NCBI GenBank assembly: GCA_950022655.1
Contig: OX465589.1
Span: forward strand, 31,411,970 to 31,475,969
Length of the DNA: 64,000 nt
DNA from: Alentia gelatinosa
Lineage: Eukaryota > Annelida > Polychaeta > Phyllodocida > Polynoidae
Reading direction: 5' to 3'
Positions 31,003-43,686 of this stretch are shown piece after piece. The translations under genes and the position numbers were made by a program. Each line of letters starts with the position of its first letter. Position 1 is the stretch's first letter. A model generated the notes under the pieces. It was not told where the DNA came from and did no database searches. It worked only from the letters and a program-made list of their open reading frames with translations.

Positions 31003-33142
31003 GTAGGACTGTAGAGAGTGGCGACACTGCGGTCCCGGAACGTGTGTGCCGAAGTACACAAACCGGTGAGAAGAAAAGGAAGGAATTAGTTCCAACCTTA
31101 CCAGAAAAGGGAGGAATACGAGGTACGGTTGCAACGATCTGTACTAAGTATCTCTCACCCGGGCACCCCTGTCTACAATGGCTTTGTCAATGTGGATGGG
31201 ATCTCGGAACCTTAGATGGAATCTCCCGGCTCATTAGACAGCTGTCTCCCTTAGGTGGGCGACGCTAGTAATAAGTCTATCAGTCTCTCAGGTTCGCCCA
31301 GGAATGTCATGTTCCTGCGAAGGCTGCAAATGGCGCTCAAATGAGATGCTATGGCAGCGTGATCATTCCGGTTTCGATAGGTAACACTGAATTTGTATGG
31401 GGTCCCATACTAAGTGATCGAAGAAAGCAGAATACTAGGCGTAGATTTTCTCACCCTCTATGGAGGCTCTGTGGATCTACAAGATGGTATCCTCAGACTC
31501 AAATATCCTGAGTTAATGGAGGTAGAATCTCTTCAGTGATTTCTGTCAGACAAAATGCGGGCATCCCACCTCAGCAGATGGTTAATGTCCTGATAGCTGG
31601 GGAAGGTGACTTGCCATGTGGCGAAGCATTATTCGAGCCAAACCCGGAACTGTTTTCCCTAAAAAGAATACAAGCCTGGGACACTTTGATCGGTAGTGCG
31701 CGCGATGGATCAATTCCTATAAGTAATCACACCTCCGGGTTGATTAGATTGAAGAAAGGTGACACATTGGGCTGGGCAACCCTAGCTAATGTAGATGGCC
31801 TAGTAGACTGCAGTCCACAGGGAATCACACCTATTCCAGTGTCCAATATAGACAGGAAAGATATGACATCCGACCCAGGACAACTGGACTTCGAGGGAAT
31901 TGATTATGAAGAAGTGAGAGTGAGTGCTTTTGATTCAGGAACGGGGAATGTTCCAGTTCCGGATCAGCTGCATGAAACTCTAGAAGTCTTAGCTCAGTCT
32001 GCAGACGCACTAAATAGTGGGGACGACAAGAGCTAAGAACCCTTCTTAAGAAAATGGAGTCAAATTTTGCTCGACCAGGAGATCCTTTGGGACGTACTGA
32101 TTGGGTGGAACATACAATTAACACCGAGGGACACCAACCTTTCCAACTTCCGTATCGACGGCTACCCCTGGTAAAACATGAAGCTTTAGAACAGGAAGTA
32201 GAGAAAATGGTGGACCAGAAAGTAATCGTTCCCAGTGTGAGCCCTTGGGCCAGCCCTGTGGTAATGGCTACTAAAAAGGATGGTACCTGCCGGTTCTGTA
32301 TAGACTACAGGAAACTGAATGGTATCACCCGGAAGAATGCCTACCCAATACCTTGGATCGAACCCAGTGGTTTTTTACTCTGGATCCCCAGTCCGGATAT
32401 TGGCAAGTGAAAATGAATAGTGGTAACCAGCCAAAGACAGCTTTCGCCTATGCAATGCTCCGGCAACATTCGAGTCCATGATGGATCAGATGTTGCATGG
32501 CTTGCAATGGAAAAAGTGCTTGGTTTATCTGGACGACATAATCATCTTCGGAAAGAATTATGTTCAATGTCTAGAGAACCTGCGGGAGGTATTTGAGTGG
32601 ATTAAATCCTACGAGTTGAAGCTCAAACTCATAGAGCCACTGTTGAATATGATTGAGTCAACCTGTTCTGATGGTCTGTGGAATACTTGGGACGGATAGT
32701 TTCCGGAGACGGAATCCGGGCTGACCCATCCAAGTTGGAGGTAGTAGCCAATTGGCCATGCCCCCAGAATATAAAGGACGTAAGGTCTTTCCTAGGATTT
32801 TGTTCGTATTATCGTGACTTTATCCCGGGTTTTTCTGAAATTGCACACCCATTGCAACAGTATGTACTACTAGATAAAGCAGGGAAGCCGAAAGAGATCC
32901 TATGGACTCCGGAAGCAGAAGTTGCTTTTCTGGGAATAAAACAGAAATTTACGGAGACTCCCGTGTTGAAGTACCCTCTGCCCCGGGGTCGGTTCATTCT
33001 TGATACTGACGGCAGTAATGAGAGTATCGGAGCGCTTTGTCCCAAATGCAGGACGGTGTGGAAGTTCCAATAGCTTTTGCCAGCAATAGCTTAAGCAAAA
33101 GCCAGCAGAACTACTGCACCACCAAGAGAGACCTCTTACCTG
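31003..33142 (+). pseudogene. gypsy pol part 1: protease remnant, RT, start of RNase H
   Basis: A retropepsin tail (RILGVDFLTLYGGSVDLQDG) is at about 31428-31500, while an intact DTG active site is not seen. A linker frame runs 31536-32036. RT begins near 32054 with [20 protein letters not shown] and [25 protein letters not shown], with the catalytic Asp pair, is at about 32525-32550 after a frameshift. EYLGRIVS and a connection region (VRSFLGFCSYYRDFI) follow at 32680-32830. RNase H starts with ILDTDGSNESIGA and IAFASNSLSKSQQNY, reaching TTKRDLLPV at 33142, where a foldback element interrupts it. At least four breaks are visible. Confidence 0.88.
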
Positions 33143-34918
33143 TAGTCCCTAGGCCAAACTGGAAAAGAGGCTTATTTAAGGAGTTGGCTGCCCCCCCTGG
33201 AAACATTTGTTTTATTGTTTTATCTTGTAGATCCATCCTTCTAGTTAACATTTCCACTTGTTGTCGCTCTGGCAAGTGGTCGGATTACCATGACAACAGC
33301 TGTTGAAGAGACCTCCCGTCAAAATGCCTGAACACCTATAATTCTGAGTGCTGAAAACCATTACTTGGTTCTGTGTTCTTTTAAGTATTACAATGACTCA
33401 TTAGATTAAACTTTGGTATTGAGCTGCATATTCTGGTCCTTTGTGGACTCAGTACAGCAAACAGAATCAAAATATGTCTTCTTAGTGGCCTACAGCAGCC
33501 TTTTTCATGTATATACTATTAATGTCCCCTTTACACATCTGCAATTTTCCACATATTTGTTTCTTTTATAATTTAAAGACTATGTAATCTTATCATATGC
33601 ATTTTTTTGCTATCTGGCCATATGGTAGTATCCCTTAGAAATATTTTGAGGTATTTTAAGGGTTTTGCGATAGCATGTTCCAGGTATATTACCGATTTTG
33701 CTATCCCTGCCACTCATGTTGTTTGACATATCTGAGAGTCAGTTCTAAAGACATATAGTGTCTAAAGGCTATATGACCTTTATATATGGAGTTATTTGCT
33801 ATGTTGTCATGTTCTGGCATCCCTTAGACACATTTTAAGCTATTGTTTAATGTTCTGTGATCTCAAGATCCAGATATATAACCAATTTTTCTATCACTAC
33901 CGCCACCGTCATTTGACATTTTTGACACCCAGTTCCAATGATAGAGTGCCTGAAGGCTATTTAATCTTTTCATATGCAGTTTGTTGCTATGTGGCCATAT
34001 TGTGGCATCCTTTAGGAACATTTTGAGATATTTTTAGTCTTTTGTGATATCAGGTTCCAGATATATTACCGATTTTGCTACCCCTGCCGCTCATGTTGTT
34101 TGACATATCTGACAACCAGTACTAAAGACATATTGTGTCAAAAGGCTATATGACCTTTATATATGCAGTTGTTTTCTATGTTGCCATGTTCTGGCATCCC
34201 TTAGACACATTTTAAGCTATTGTTTAGTGTTCTGTGATCTCAGGATCCAGTTATATAACCAATTTTTCTATCACTACCGCAACTGTCATTTGACAGTTTC
34301 AACACCCAGTTCCAATGACATAGTACCTGAAGGCTATCAAATCTTTCCATATGCAGTTTTTTATGCTATCTGGCCATGTTGTGTCATTCTTTAGGAATCT
34401 TTTAAGATATTTCTAGTGTTTTGTGATATCAGGTTCCAGGTATATTACAGGATTTGCTTCCCTGGCGGCAACTCTTGACTGACGTTTTTGACAGCCAGTT
34501 CTAAAGATAAAAGGTAGCTAAGGAGTTTAAAAGCTTTCATATTTCCTGCATTCATGCATGTTAAGCATCATTTGATGCCAAAGATAAAATCTCTGTATCT
34601 ATGTTATAATCAAAAAAGAGTATAGGTGAATTGGGTGGTTATAACCTTTAGCATATATACCCCTGTTCATCCTTGTATCTAAACCATTGCTGGGTATTGT
34701 ATTTGATGGTTTGAGAAGCCATGAGATTAATCAAAGTAACTTCTTGGGTGCTCTCTGCAAGTTGTAATAATGAACAATAATTAGGGATGACTTCTTATCG
34801 TAGTTTTATATAATGATTACTGTTCATTCCACATCTTAAGTATCATATATCATTGCATATAAAAAACTTCAATAGTCTTTAGGTACTTTATCTTTAGAAC
34901 TGGCATTCAAAAATGTTT

Positions 34919-35866
34919 AAAGGGGGTATCCCACTATCACGATTTGCGCCTCCGACACACAACGATGGCCTCAAGACAAGTGTTTTGATGAAAAAATAAA
35001 ATTTGTGTCGGAAGGAACGGATCTATCATTAAAGTGGGTTTTGTGTTCTGACGAGTACTACGACACACTCCAACACACTCTGATAGTGCTACGATAGAAA
35101 TGCTGTGTCGTAGGCCATGAACTATGCTAAACTACTGACAATGTACTTTGAATCTCATAATAGGGAGCTGACGGAAACCAGTGATATTTCGCTGATCAGC
35201 GTACCCTCTTTATTATATATTGTAAGATGGAAACTGTCAATGTTATAACATCATTTGAAAATGCAAATAAAGAAAGTTGTGAAAAAAAAAAAAAAAAAAA
35301 AGGCCTTCCAACAAAATCAAACATGTTGGATTTGTTGGAGTGTGTCGGAAGCATTCTCTATAGGATATGTGCTCCCCCTCTTTGATTTTTCGGCCCGCAA
35401 AATAGTAATTGCCCTGGGAACATCCCTAGACAATTGAATATATATACATATATTAGATCTATCTCCATATCTATATAGAGATGTATATATATGAGCTCTT
35501 ATTAGTTATATGTTGTTTATTTTGTATATTTCCAATGGTATTTTGTACATATTCAAAAACTGATCCACAAGAAATGCCTGACATATTGAAATTATTTCAT
35601 TTTTAGATCTATATGAAGGATTTTTACTCTTTTAGTAAGAATCTTTAACAGATATCACTGATTGTTTGCCTGAGATTTGCATTTGCGCACCTCTTGAATC
35701 TTAGCTTGTGTTGGTACTGTGGTCTTCTTTTTATTGCTGCTAAACCCATTCTGACACACTCCGACAGAGCCTTCCCAATAGCTCTACGGTTGGCAAATTT
35801 GTTATCGTAGCCCAATCGCAGCACTTTCCGTAGTGTGTCGGGACAGTGGGTGCCCGACTTAACAAG
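34919..35866. mobile_element. candidate TIR element in the foldback centre
   Basis: Left sequence AAGGGGGTATCCCACTATC and the complement of right sequence GACAGTGGGTGCCCGACTT are partly inverted copies, each followed inward by CCGACACAC-type motifs. It resembles the AGGGGGGCATCCACC ends at 6303-7449. The flanking duplication is not clear. It carries a poly(A)-tailed insert (see 35160-35300). Confidence 0.4.
35160..35300 (+). other. poly(A) tail with AATAAA, retroposed 3' end
   Basis: AATAAA at about 35265 is followed 12 bases later by 19 A (about 35282-35300). This spacing is typical of a processed transcript end, so a retroposed RNA copy or a LINE/SINE tail may be present. The upstream ~120 bases are not recognised. 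Confidence 0.45.
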
Positions 35867-37336
35867 TGTGGTGGCTAGGGGGTCAAAATTAGTTATATAC
35901 CTGGATTATAAGATCACAAAATACGAGAAAACAGCTTAATTTGTCTCTAGGGGATGTCACAATGTGACAAGATAGCAAGAAAACTGCATTTAAAAAGCTT
36001 TTAAACTCATTAGATACCTTATATCTTTAGGATGGCTGTCAAAAATGTCAGTCAAGAGTTGCCGCCAGGGTAGCAAATCCTGTGACATACCTGGAACCTG
36101 ATATCACAAAACACTAAAAATATCTCAAAAGATTCCTAAAGGATGACACAACATAGCCAGATAGCAAAATAAACTGCATATGGAACGATTTGATAGCCTT
36201 CAGGCACTATGTCATTGGAACTGGCTGTCAAAAAATCAAATGACAGTGGTAGTAGCGATAGTAAAATTGGTTATATAACTGGATCCTAAGAGTACAGAAC
36301 ACTAAATAATAACTTAAAATGTGTCTAAGGGATGCCAGAATATGGCAACATAGCAAAAACCTGCATATATATAAAAAAAGTTCTGTAGTCTTTAGCGGCA
36401 GGGGTAGCAAAATCGGTAATATACCTGGAACCTGATATCACAAAACACTAAAAATAGCTCAAAAGATTCCTAAAGGATGCCACAATATGGCCACATAGCA
36501 AAAAACTGCATATGAAAAGGTTTAATAGCCTTCAGGCATTCAGTCATTGGAACTGGGTGTCGAAAATGTCAAATGACGGTGGCGGTAGTGATAGAAAGAT
36601 TGGTTATATAACTGGATCCTGAGATCACATAACACTAAACAATAGCTTAAAATGTGTCTAAGGGATGCCAGAACATGGCAACATAGCAAACAACTGCATA
36701 TATAAAGGTCATATAGCCTTTAGACACTATATGTCTTCAGTACTGACTCTCAGATATGTCAAACAACTTGAGCGGCAGGGGTAGCAAAATCGGTAATACA
36801 CCTGGAACCTGATATCACAAAACCCTTAAAATACCTCAAATTGTTCCTAATAGATACTACAATATGGCCAGATAGCAAAAAACTGCATATGATAAGATTA
36901 CATAGTCTTTAAATTATAAAAGAAACAAATATGTGGAAAATTGCAGATGTGTAAAGGGGACATTAATGGTACACACATGAAAAAGGCTGCTGTAGGCCAC
37001 TAAGAAGACATATTTTGATTCTGTTTGCTGTACTGAGTCCACAAAGGTCCAGACTATGGAGTCCAATACCAAAGTTTAATCTAATGAGTCATTGTAATAC
37101 TTAAAAGAACACAGAACCAAGTAATGGTTTTCAGCACTCAGAGTTATAGGTGTTCAGGCATTTTGACAGGAGGTCTCTTCAACAGCTGTTGTCATGGTAA
37201 TCCGACCACTTGCCAGAGCGACAACAAATGGAAATGTTAACTAGAAGGATGGATCTACAAGATAAAACAATAAAACAAATGTTTCCAGGGGGGGCAGCGG
37301 AAATGAAAATTTGGGGTCTTGGCCCAGGGACTACTG

Positions 37337-38945
37337 TAGTAGTGTATGTAAGAAAATATTGATACTTCCTAGCAGGTGGGGATTTTATCTTACGTATCGA
37401 CCATTCGTCTCTCAAATGGCTCTTTAACTTTAAGGATGCAGAGGGAATGATTGGAACATGGCTGGCTGCTCTTTCCAAGTTTGGATTGACCAACTGCCAG
37501 ATAGAACACCAAGCTGGAAAGTCACACATTAATGCGGATTATCTCTCTCGGAGACCAGTGCGGAAATGTGGACTACCAGATTGTCGAGATTGTGGAGAAC
37601 ATAGAGCAGTGATTGCTGCTTTACGTTCCCAGAAAGTAAAGACGCCCCAAAACTATCAGTGGACCCTGGATCAGATTAAGGAAAGTCAACAGACTGATCC
37701 AGATCTGTTCTGGTTAAGTAAACTGGTAGCAATTGGGCTACACAGACCTACAGGGCCTGAAATCTCACCTGAAAGCCGGGAATTTCGGAATCTGTGTGGT
37801 CAGTGGAAAGAGTTGGAAGTCCGGGATGGAGTATTATATCGTTGGAGAACTACGTTGCAGCCGCTAAAGCATACCTTCCAATTAGTGGTCCCACAAGAAA
37901 TATGTTCCAGATTAATGACCCTATGTCATGAGCATAGGAGTGCAGCGCATCTAGGACGGAAATGAACAGTTGCCAGAATAAGGCATCGTTACTACTAGAC
38001 TGGAATGGGAGCTGATATCCGAAGATGGATAGCTGGATGTTCCGTCTGTGGGCGAGTCAAACCCGGAGTATGTCTGGGAAAGTTGCTGCTACAGCAGGAA
38101 CTATTTGGAGTCAGGTTTGCCAGAACCGCTCTCGATATCATATCTAGGATGGATGACGGAAAGACCTGCATGATGGTGGTGATGGATTACTACACAAAAT
38201 ATGTGCAGATCTATCCCCTAAAGAATCACAAAGCTGCACTTGTGCAGAAGCTTTGGTGAAACAATGGATGTTGCCTTTTGGAACTCCGAGTGTGCTACAT
38301 TCCGACCAGGGCCAGGAATTTGAATCCCAAATCTGGAAAGAAATGTGTAGGATACTGGAGATTAAAAAGACATGTACGAATCCATATTGTCCTCAATCAG
38401 ATGGTATGGTGGAGAGATTCAACCGGACTTTGATCCAGTGTCTTCGGACCCTGGTCGATGAAAACTGGAAGAATTGGGATGAACTGGCTCCGTTTATAGA
38501 ACATGCATATAATGGAACAGTACATTCTAGTACGGGATGTTCACCTAATCTACTTGTCTTTGGTGAGGAGATAGTGATGCCTGCTGACATTGTCTATGGA
38601 GTACCTGGAATGTCCATGGACGATCCTTGTCCCATAGGTTTTGTTGAAAGACTTCGGGAACGTTTTGTAGAGGGATATTACCTTGTGAGACGTAACCTGG
38701 AGAAAGCAGCGGAGTGGCAGATGACTGGCCATGATGTCAATCTGAAACCATGCATGTTCCGAGTAGGAGACCGGGTAGTACGATACCACACTCTGTTGGT
38801 AAATGTCAAACTCGCTCCTAGCTGGGATGGACCATTCAGAATTGTTCAAGTATTGTCAGAAATGCCAGTAGTGATAGAGGATGAATGGTCAAGAAGCTTG
38901 TTTACGACTATGGAAGGGGAGGCGGGAAAGTTCCGGCTTTGAAGT
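37337..38945 (+). pseudogene. gypsy pol part 2: end of RNase H and integrase
   Basis: After the CTG duplication the RNase H frame continues, with a TGA near 37362, to FILRIDHSSLKWLF and HQAGKSHINADYLSRRP. The integrase zinc module (HEHRSAAHLGRK, then CSVCGRVKPGV) is interrupted by stops at about 37963-38005. The core has the first Asp in TALDIISRMDD, the second in LHSDQGQEFES and Glu in GMVERFNRTL. A C-terminal domain (RVGDRVVRYHTLLVNVKLAP) follows to about 38940. Breaks near 37965 and 38255 split it into three frames. The catalytic triad residues are still encoded. Confidence 0.9.
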
Positions 38946-39475
38946 TGCACACCCTGCTACTAAGCGAGATGTGTCTCTGCATGTCAATTGGAATCAAAAT
39001 GTTGATCAGAACTCACCTTGAGTAAAGTCATTGTGTGCCGCAGCCCAGACGTTGCTCTAAGGGACCCTGTTGAGGGCCCTCTAGAGGCTGCAGAATTGCC
39101 GAATGCACTGTCAGGTACGATCCATTTTTGTATGAAAGTTCATCACAGCCTCCCATACTTCTAACGTAATACACGACGGCTGAGGGAAACCCCCACGTGG
39201 TGGAGAACTCGGGTTGGAGCACAAAGAAGGGCGAACCTGGGTTTCAGAACCTGTGCTGGAAGAATGAGTCGCGTGAGCGAATCAGGTCAAGCATAACTGC
39301 TGACCCTTGACTTCTTTACACATGCAGTGTTGAGACGCTCATTTTAGTTTGTCTCGGCACGGTTGATTGGTTCAAGAGATTGAATCTGGGTCAACTAGGA
39401 GTATATGTTTTTTCAGTGGTCTTTACTCTGTGTTCGGAGTGGTGCCTAGCACCATAGGAGTCGGGCGGTAGCAGC

Positions 39476-41868
39476 ATGGCTGACCATACCCCGTAGCGGA
39501 GGGTGAGCGAGAGCTCCCCTCAGAGCTGCCCGGATCCTCCGCTTCAGCTACGGGGGGGGGGGGGCGCAGATCTGGACGATGATGCTTTGTTCATCGGTTC
39601 AGATGATGGTGACTTTGACCTGGATGAGTCCGCTTCTTGGGGAAACCTGAGAGGAGCAACCCAGACAGGGAAAAAGTCGGAAAGGGAAGAGTTCCGAGGC
39701 AGCCCCGGCTGCTAAGGGTTCTTCTGGAGTGCGTTCGAAGAAGGGCTCAGTGCCAACTGAGAACCCTGATGACTCGGATGTAGTTATGAAGGAAATTAGA
39801 GGTTCTGAATCGGAGAACGAAACGCCGAGGCGTAGCCGTGCCCGCCTGCGTAGGCGATCTCCGAGAAACGCCTCTGACTCAGAAGAATCCAGGCCTGTGG
39901 TTAGTACCCAGAGTCTAAAACAGATACTGGAGGGGATTCCAGATCCCCAGACGCGTGCCGTGGTACAGTCAATGTACCAGTTTTGGACTCCTCCCAGTGG
40001 GAAGCCGGTGGGAACCGGGACCTTTGTGGCCCGGGACCAGTGGCCAACCCTGGTAGGTCCGAGGCTGGGGCAGAGACGGCCATGGAGACTGATTCCTCAG
40101 TTGGGGGAGACTCTGTGTCAACGGAGCAGTCCAGCAAGGGCGAGAAACCGGTGTCAAAGCCAGCTAAGTCTGAGCCGGGGAAGTCCGGGAGTAAAACTAA
40201 GGCCTCAGCACCTAAAGATGCTTCCGGGACTGAACCGCAGCTGTCGAAGCAGCAGAGGAAGCGACTCCGCCGCGCTGCCCGGGAACGGGCTGAGGTGGAG
40301 TTGGTAGTGGCGGAAGCCAAGAGAGAAGGCCGGTCAGACTCGCATGACCCGGGTAAGGTGAAAACTAAACCCGGGAAGCAAGGGAAGACGTCGAAGGAGG
40401 CCGGGTCGATAAGCCCAGTGTAAAGCAGCCAGAACCCACGGGTGCCACGGGTGGGGAGAAGGTGAAGTGTTGGGATTCAGAGATGGACAAGGTTAGTCCC
40501 CTGTCCGGATCTGACTCGGACAGTGATGACGGAGATTTCCAACCTGGCGTAAAGCGGGCTGGGAAGAGAATGGTGGCTTGCCAGCTGCCTGCCTCTTTGC
40601 TGGGCAAGACGTACACTTGTCTGGAAGATCTCCGCCATGGGAACTGATATTATATTCCCAATAAGGTTGGTTTAGATGGAACCTCAGACGATGAGGAGTG
40701 GCTTCAGGATGAATGCTCTCCCAACACTTGGTATATCAACTGGGTGAGGGGAGTACACAGCGTAAGTCGGCTGAAGTATGACGATCAGGCAAAAGCGCTG
40801 ATCGCATATGCGTGGCACAAGTTCGACAACGCCGGACATTGTGCCTTTTTGAGCTGCCATGTCTCCAACCTACGCAACTCAGGGTCGTTACGCTAGGCAT
40901 CTCGTAGAGGTTCACTTAGCCGAGCGACCATGGCTACAGTGTCTCGGCAAGAAGGGTAGCGCTTGCCGGGCAGGTTGTGCCAGTTCGCGGCAATCGTGTC
41001 TTGTATGGCACACCCTCGAGAGCACCGGACTGCTGGCGCTGCTGCTAGGGAGCGGGTCATGAACCTTTGGCAGAGGTTTGAAGACCTAGCTTCCGATGCT
41101 CGGCAAGGCAGGCTGGAGCAGATATCTTTTGTGAACAACGGACAGTTGTTCAAGATAGGATGGAAGAAGAATCCCAGCTGGTACGGGACTCTGATGCTGT
41201 CCGTCTCGAACCACAAGAAGATGTCTCGAGAGTTAAGGAACAAGCGGTCCCATAGCCTGGAACCGACTAAGCATTTCATGAAGTTCCGACGGCGGGTCAA
41301 ACAGTTGTCGTCGTCCTCGTCCAGCGAGGATGATGCTTCTGGGAAATCCGCCCCGGAACCTAAGGAAAAGTCGGCCCCTCGTAGGCACACCATCGCTGAC
41401 GTGGTGGAAGCTGCCTACCAGGCAAAGCCGAGTTCGGCTGCGGGGTCCGCTCCGACAGCAGCAAAGAGTGCGGGAAACGCTCCGCCTGCTTCCAAAGCAG
41501 AAGGACCGGTGAAGGAATTGGCTGGGACTCATTCTTGTCAAAGCCTCCCGGGAGTAACCCCACTCGGGAAAAAGAAGGGTGCTACCCAGGCATCTGGGAA
41601 AGCTCGGAGTGAAGAGGTCTTTCCGGCTCTCCCAGCCCCAGCTAACCCAGCTCCTGTGGTGAAGAAGAAACCTGTGACAAAGCCTCCGGCCGAGTGCAGC
41701 GTAACTTCCTCTCCCTGTGCACTTTCCATTAAAGATGTCCGAAGGGCTGATTTATTGGAATGTGGAATGTGGAAATGTGGAATTGCTCCTCATGTATTAA
41801 CTAACTCAGTTCTTACATGGGGAACACCCACATTGGGAATATATTTTTCCAATGGAGAGGGTGTATAG
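39476..41868 (+). pseudogene. accessory coding region between integrase and 3' LTR: acidic, Ser-rich, zinc-finger-like
   Basis: The ATG at 39476 is followed by an in-frame TAG at 39494. The conceptual product then runs through at least five frame changes (near 39670, 40040, 40410, 40880 and 40950). The N-terminus is acidic (DLDDDALFIGSDDGDFDLDE); next come Arg/Ser-rich and Lys-rich stretches (KQQRKRLRRAARER) that could be nuclear localisation signals. A compact block with WYINWVRGVHSVSRLKYDD follows, then a C2H2-like pair (Cys codons at 40840 and 40855, His codons at 40898 and 40913). The MNLWQRFEDLASDARQG block and a Ser/Ala/Pro/Lys low-complexity tail end it. No TM or signal peptide is present, so it is not an env. 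No family is recognised. Confidence 0.65.
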
Positions 41869-41939
41869 GGGCCTTCTGGCTGGAAGCCTGCTTTTTCTCA
41901 GTACCCCCACGGGTCGCTGGGAGGGGTAGAGGGACAGCC

Positions 41940-42580
41940 AGGAGCCTGCCTAGATAAGCGATCCCGAGTTGGGGCTGAGGAAAGTTGGAAACGACTTTCC
42001 AGAGGCACAACTCTGGTTTCAGGCGGCTGAAGGTTCTTCCGGTGGTCAAGCCAGTAATAGGCTCCCATCACGACAACCTTCGGCCTGTGGCACGGACCCT
42101 GTCCATGCCTTTACATGGTGCCGGGTAAAGAAGGCTATATCTTCCAGGTATAGATCTGACTTACCGGGTTTTTGGTCAGAACCGAGTTCGTAGACTCAAC
42201 AGTGAGATAGTAGGCTTCACCCCTGTTCTGTTGGATGGAGCCGACTATTTCTACTTTGGGTCGGTGATTGTAAGTTCTGAATACGGCTAGAGTTGGGGCC
42301 TACATTGGTCCTGAATTCTAGGCCGAGGAATATATGCCAGTATAGCTGGAGCCGAAATAAGAACACTGATACCACACACACTTTTTACAAAGTGGATGGA
42401 GAGATTGTTTGCCTTTTTGGCCGTTATTCCATTTTCGGAAAACCTTTGAAGGTGCTAAGCGAGGCTAGCCCTTCTTTCCTCATGGAAGTCTTCACACTGG
42501 AACAGTGGGAAGCCCAGCACCCACCAGGTATCGGGCTGAACGGAGTAGGTCCGCAATGCCGGTGGGCCCGCTAGGCTCGA
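41940..42580 (+). pseudogene. second accessory coding-like region before the 3' LTR
   Basis: Short frames give RLKVLPVVKPVIGSHHDNLR, FGQNRVRRLNSEIVGFTPVL and DGADYFYFGSVIVSSE, then a different frame with FYKVDGEIVCLFGRYSIFGK. Codon use looks protein-like but stops and shifts break it every 100 bases or so. It may be the end of the preceding accessory gene or a separate gene of the element. Function unknown. Confidence 0.4.
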
Positions 42581-43030
42581 AACTCAAGACATAGAGGAAA
42601 AACGACACTCCACCCGCCGGGAGCTCTCCAGGACAACAGCCGGAACAGCTGGAGGCGGGGAACTTGGCAGTCAGGGCTTACCACCTGTAGGTCCGCGACT
42701 GTTGAGTTTTCCCCGCCCAACGCTCAAGACATCGCTCCCCGGCTCAAGAAGGGTGAATATTATATTATCATATATCGAAGGTGCTAGCGAGGCTATGTTT
42801 TTACATATCGTTTCCTCTTTTCTAAATGTCATATCTTCCATATTTTATTATTCTCCATTTACAATTCCACTTTTCACTTTTTACTACAGTTTCAGTGAAT
42901 TCTTGTGAACGCCAGGAAGCTAGAGAGTAGACCAAGAACTGCTGGATTTGGATTGTAATTTTTAACGGGTTGTCCCCTAGCAGCAAAAGGGCTGCCTTGG
43001 TTCCCCCTTAGTAAAAACTGGGAGGGCTAA

Positions 43031-43561
43031 CATAGTGGGGTGGGAATCCAGCAGTGTTCGGACGTTCTACGGAAGGTGGCATGGAGAGCTGATCCTTACT
43101 GTGTAGTGGTTCCGGGCAACGGCGGACACGAGAGTGGCGCGTCGGAGACCAGGATTACGTAACGCTGGGTATATATACTCAGCGTTCACAGTAGGTCAAC
43201 AGGCTATCCCTGTGCGTCTCTTCTTCGGAACGGACCCTTGGGCCCTCACTTGGCAGGCGGGTTCTTGTAACCTTCCTGGTGGTTAGGCGAGTCTTTTAGA
43301 TTAGCCTCTCCAGCACTACCCGGCACTCCATGCTGGGGTACTGTACTTGTGGGAAAGATCTTCCAGATCCTTCCGGGAAGTAATTGTTAATAAACATTCC
43401 TGTTTATTAAACTCGTGAGTTGTGTTGTGTGTGACTAGGTTCGTGCAAACCTGCCGAAAACCGAACCGACTTACGTAATAGCTCGTAGGGTGGTATCCTG
43501 CCTGGGACTAGCGTTCCGAAAAGGGGTCTTCCATTCTGCTAGACAGGCAGCGACCACCACA
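43031..43561 (+). mobile_element. 3' LTR of the intronic gypsy element
   Basis: It aligns with the 5' LTR from TAGTGGGGTGGGAATCCAGC to CGACCACCACA. The first two bases are CA where the 5' copy has TG. It has the same TATA (about 43168) and AATAAA hairpin (about 43389). It carries about 91 extra bases (roughly 43228-43325) between the TATA and poly(A) regions. The purine-rich ACTGGGAGGG just upstream is a plausible polypurine tract. Confidence 0.92.
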
Positions 43562-43686
43562 TTCACAACTTTTATGTAAATCTATTTCAGTTGTTATCTT
43601 TTGTATGGTAGGAGGGGATGCGTCAGATTGTCGCACTTGTATGATGATTGAAGTGACATATTTTTAATCTCTCTTTTTAATTCCAG

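Larger units (their letters stand above)
33143..37333. mobile_element. 4.2-kb foldback element with ~1.4-kb inverted arms (TSD CTG)
   Basis: The left arm (33143-~34550) and right arm (~35950-37333) are inverted copies. The outermost 15 bases TAGTCCCTRGGCCAA match. A stretch of about 30 bases has diverged, then CTGCCCCCCCTGGAAACATT starts near-identical sequence. Each arm contains four or so ~190-bp subrepeats (TTTTGCTATCTGGCCATRTT ... CAGGTTCCAGRTATATTACC). CTG flanks both sides (33140-33142 and 37334-37336). The gypsy RNase H frame resumes correctly after removing the element plus one CTG, which proves the ends. No transposase is visible. Confidence 0.92.
27928..43561 (+). mobile_element. 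Ty3/gypsy retrotransposon inside a host intron, decayed, with two nested insertions
   Basis: It has two LTRs, a primer-binding site, gag with a zinc knuckle, retropepsin remnant, RT, RNase H and integrase in the Ty3/gypsy order, plus extra coding sequence before the 3' LTR. Total length is 15.6 kb; without the 699-bp and 4,191-bp insertions it would be about 10.7 kb. Many frameshifts and stops show it is inactive. Flanks are CTCA on the left and TTCA on the right, at best a mutated 4-bp duplication. It lies in the same orientation as the host gene. Confidence 0.93.
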
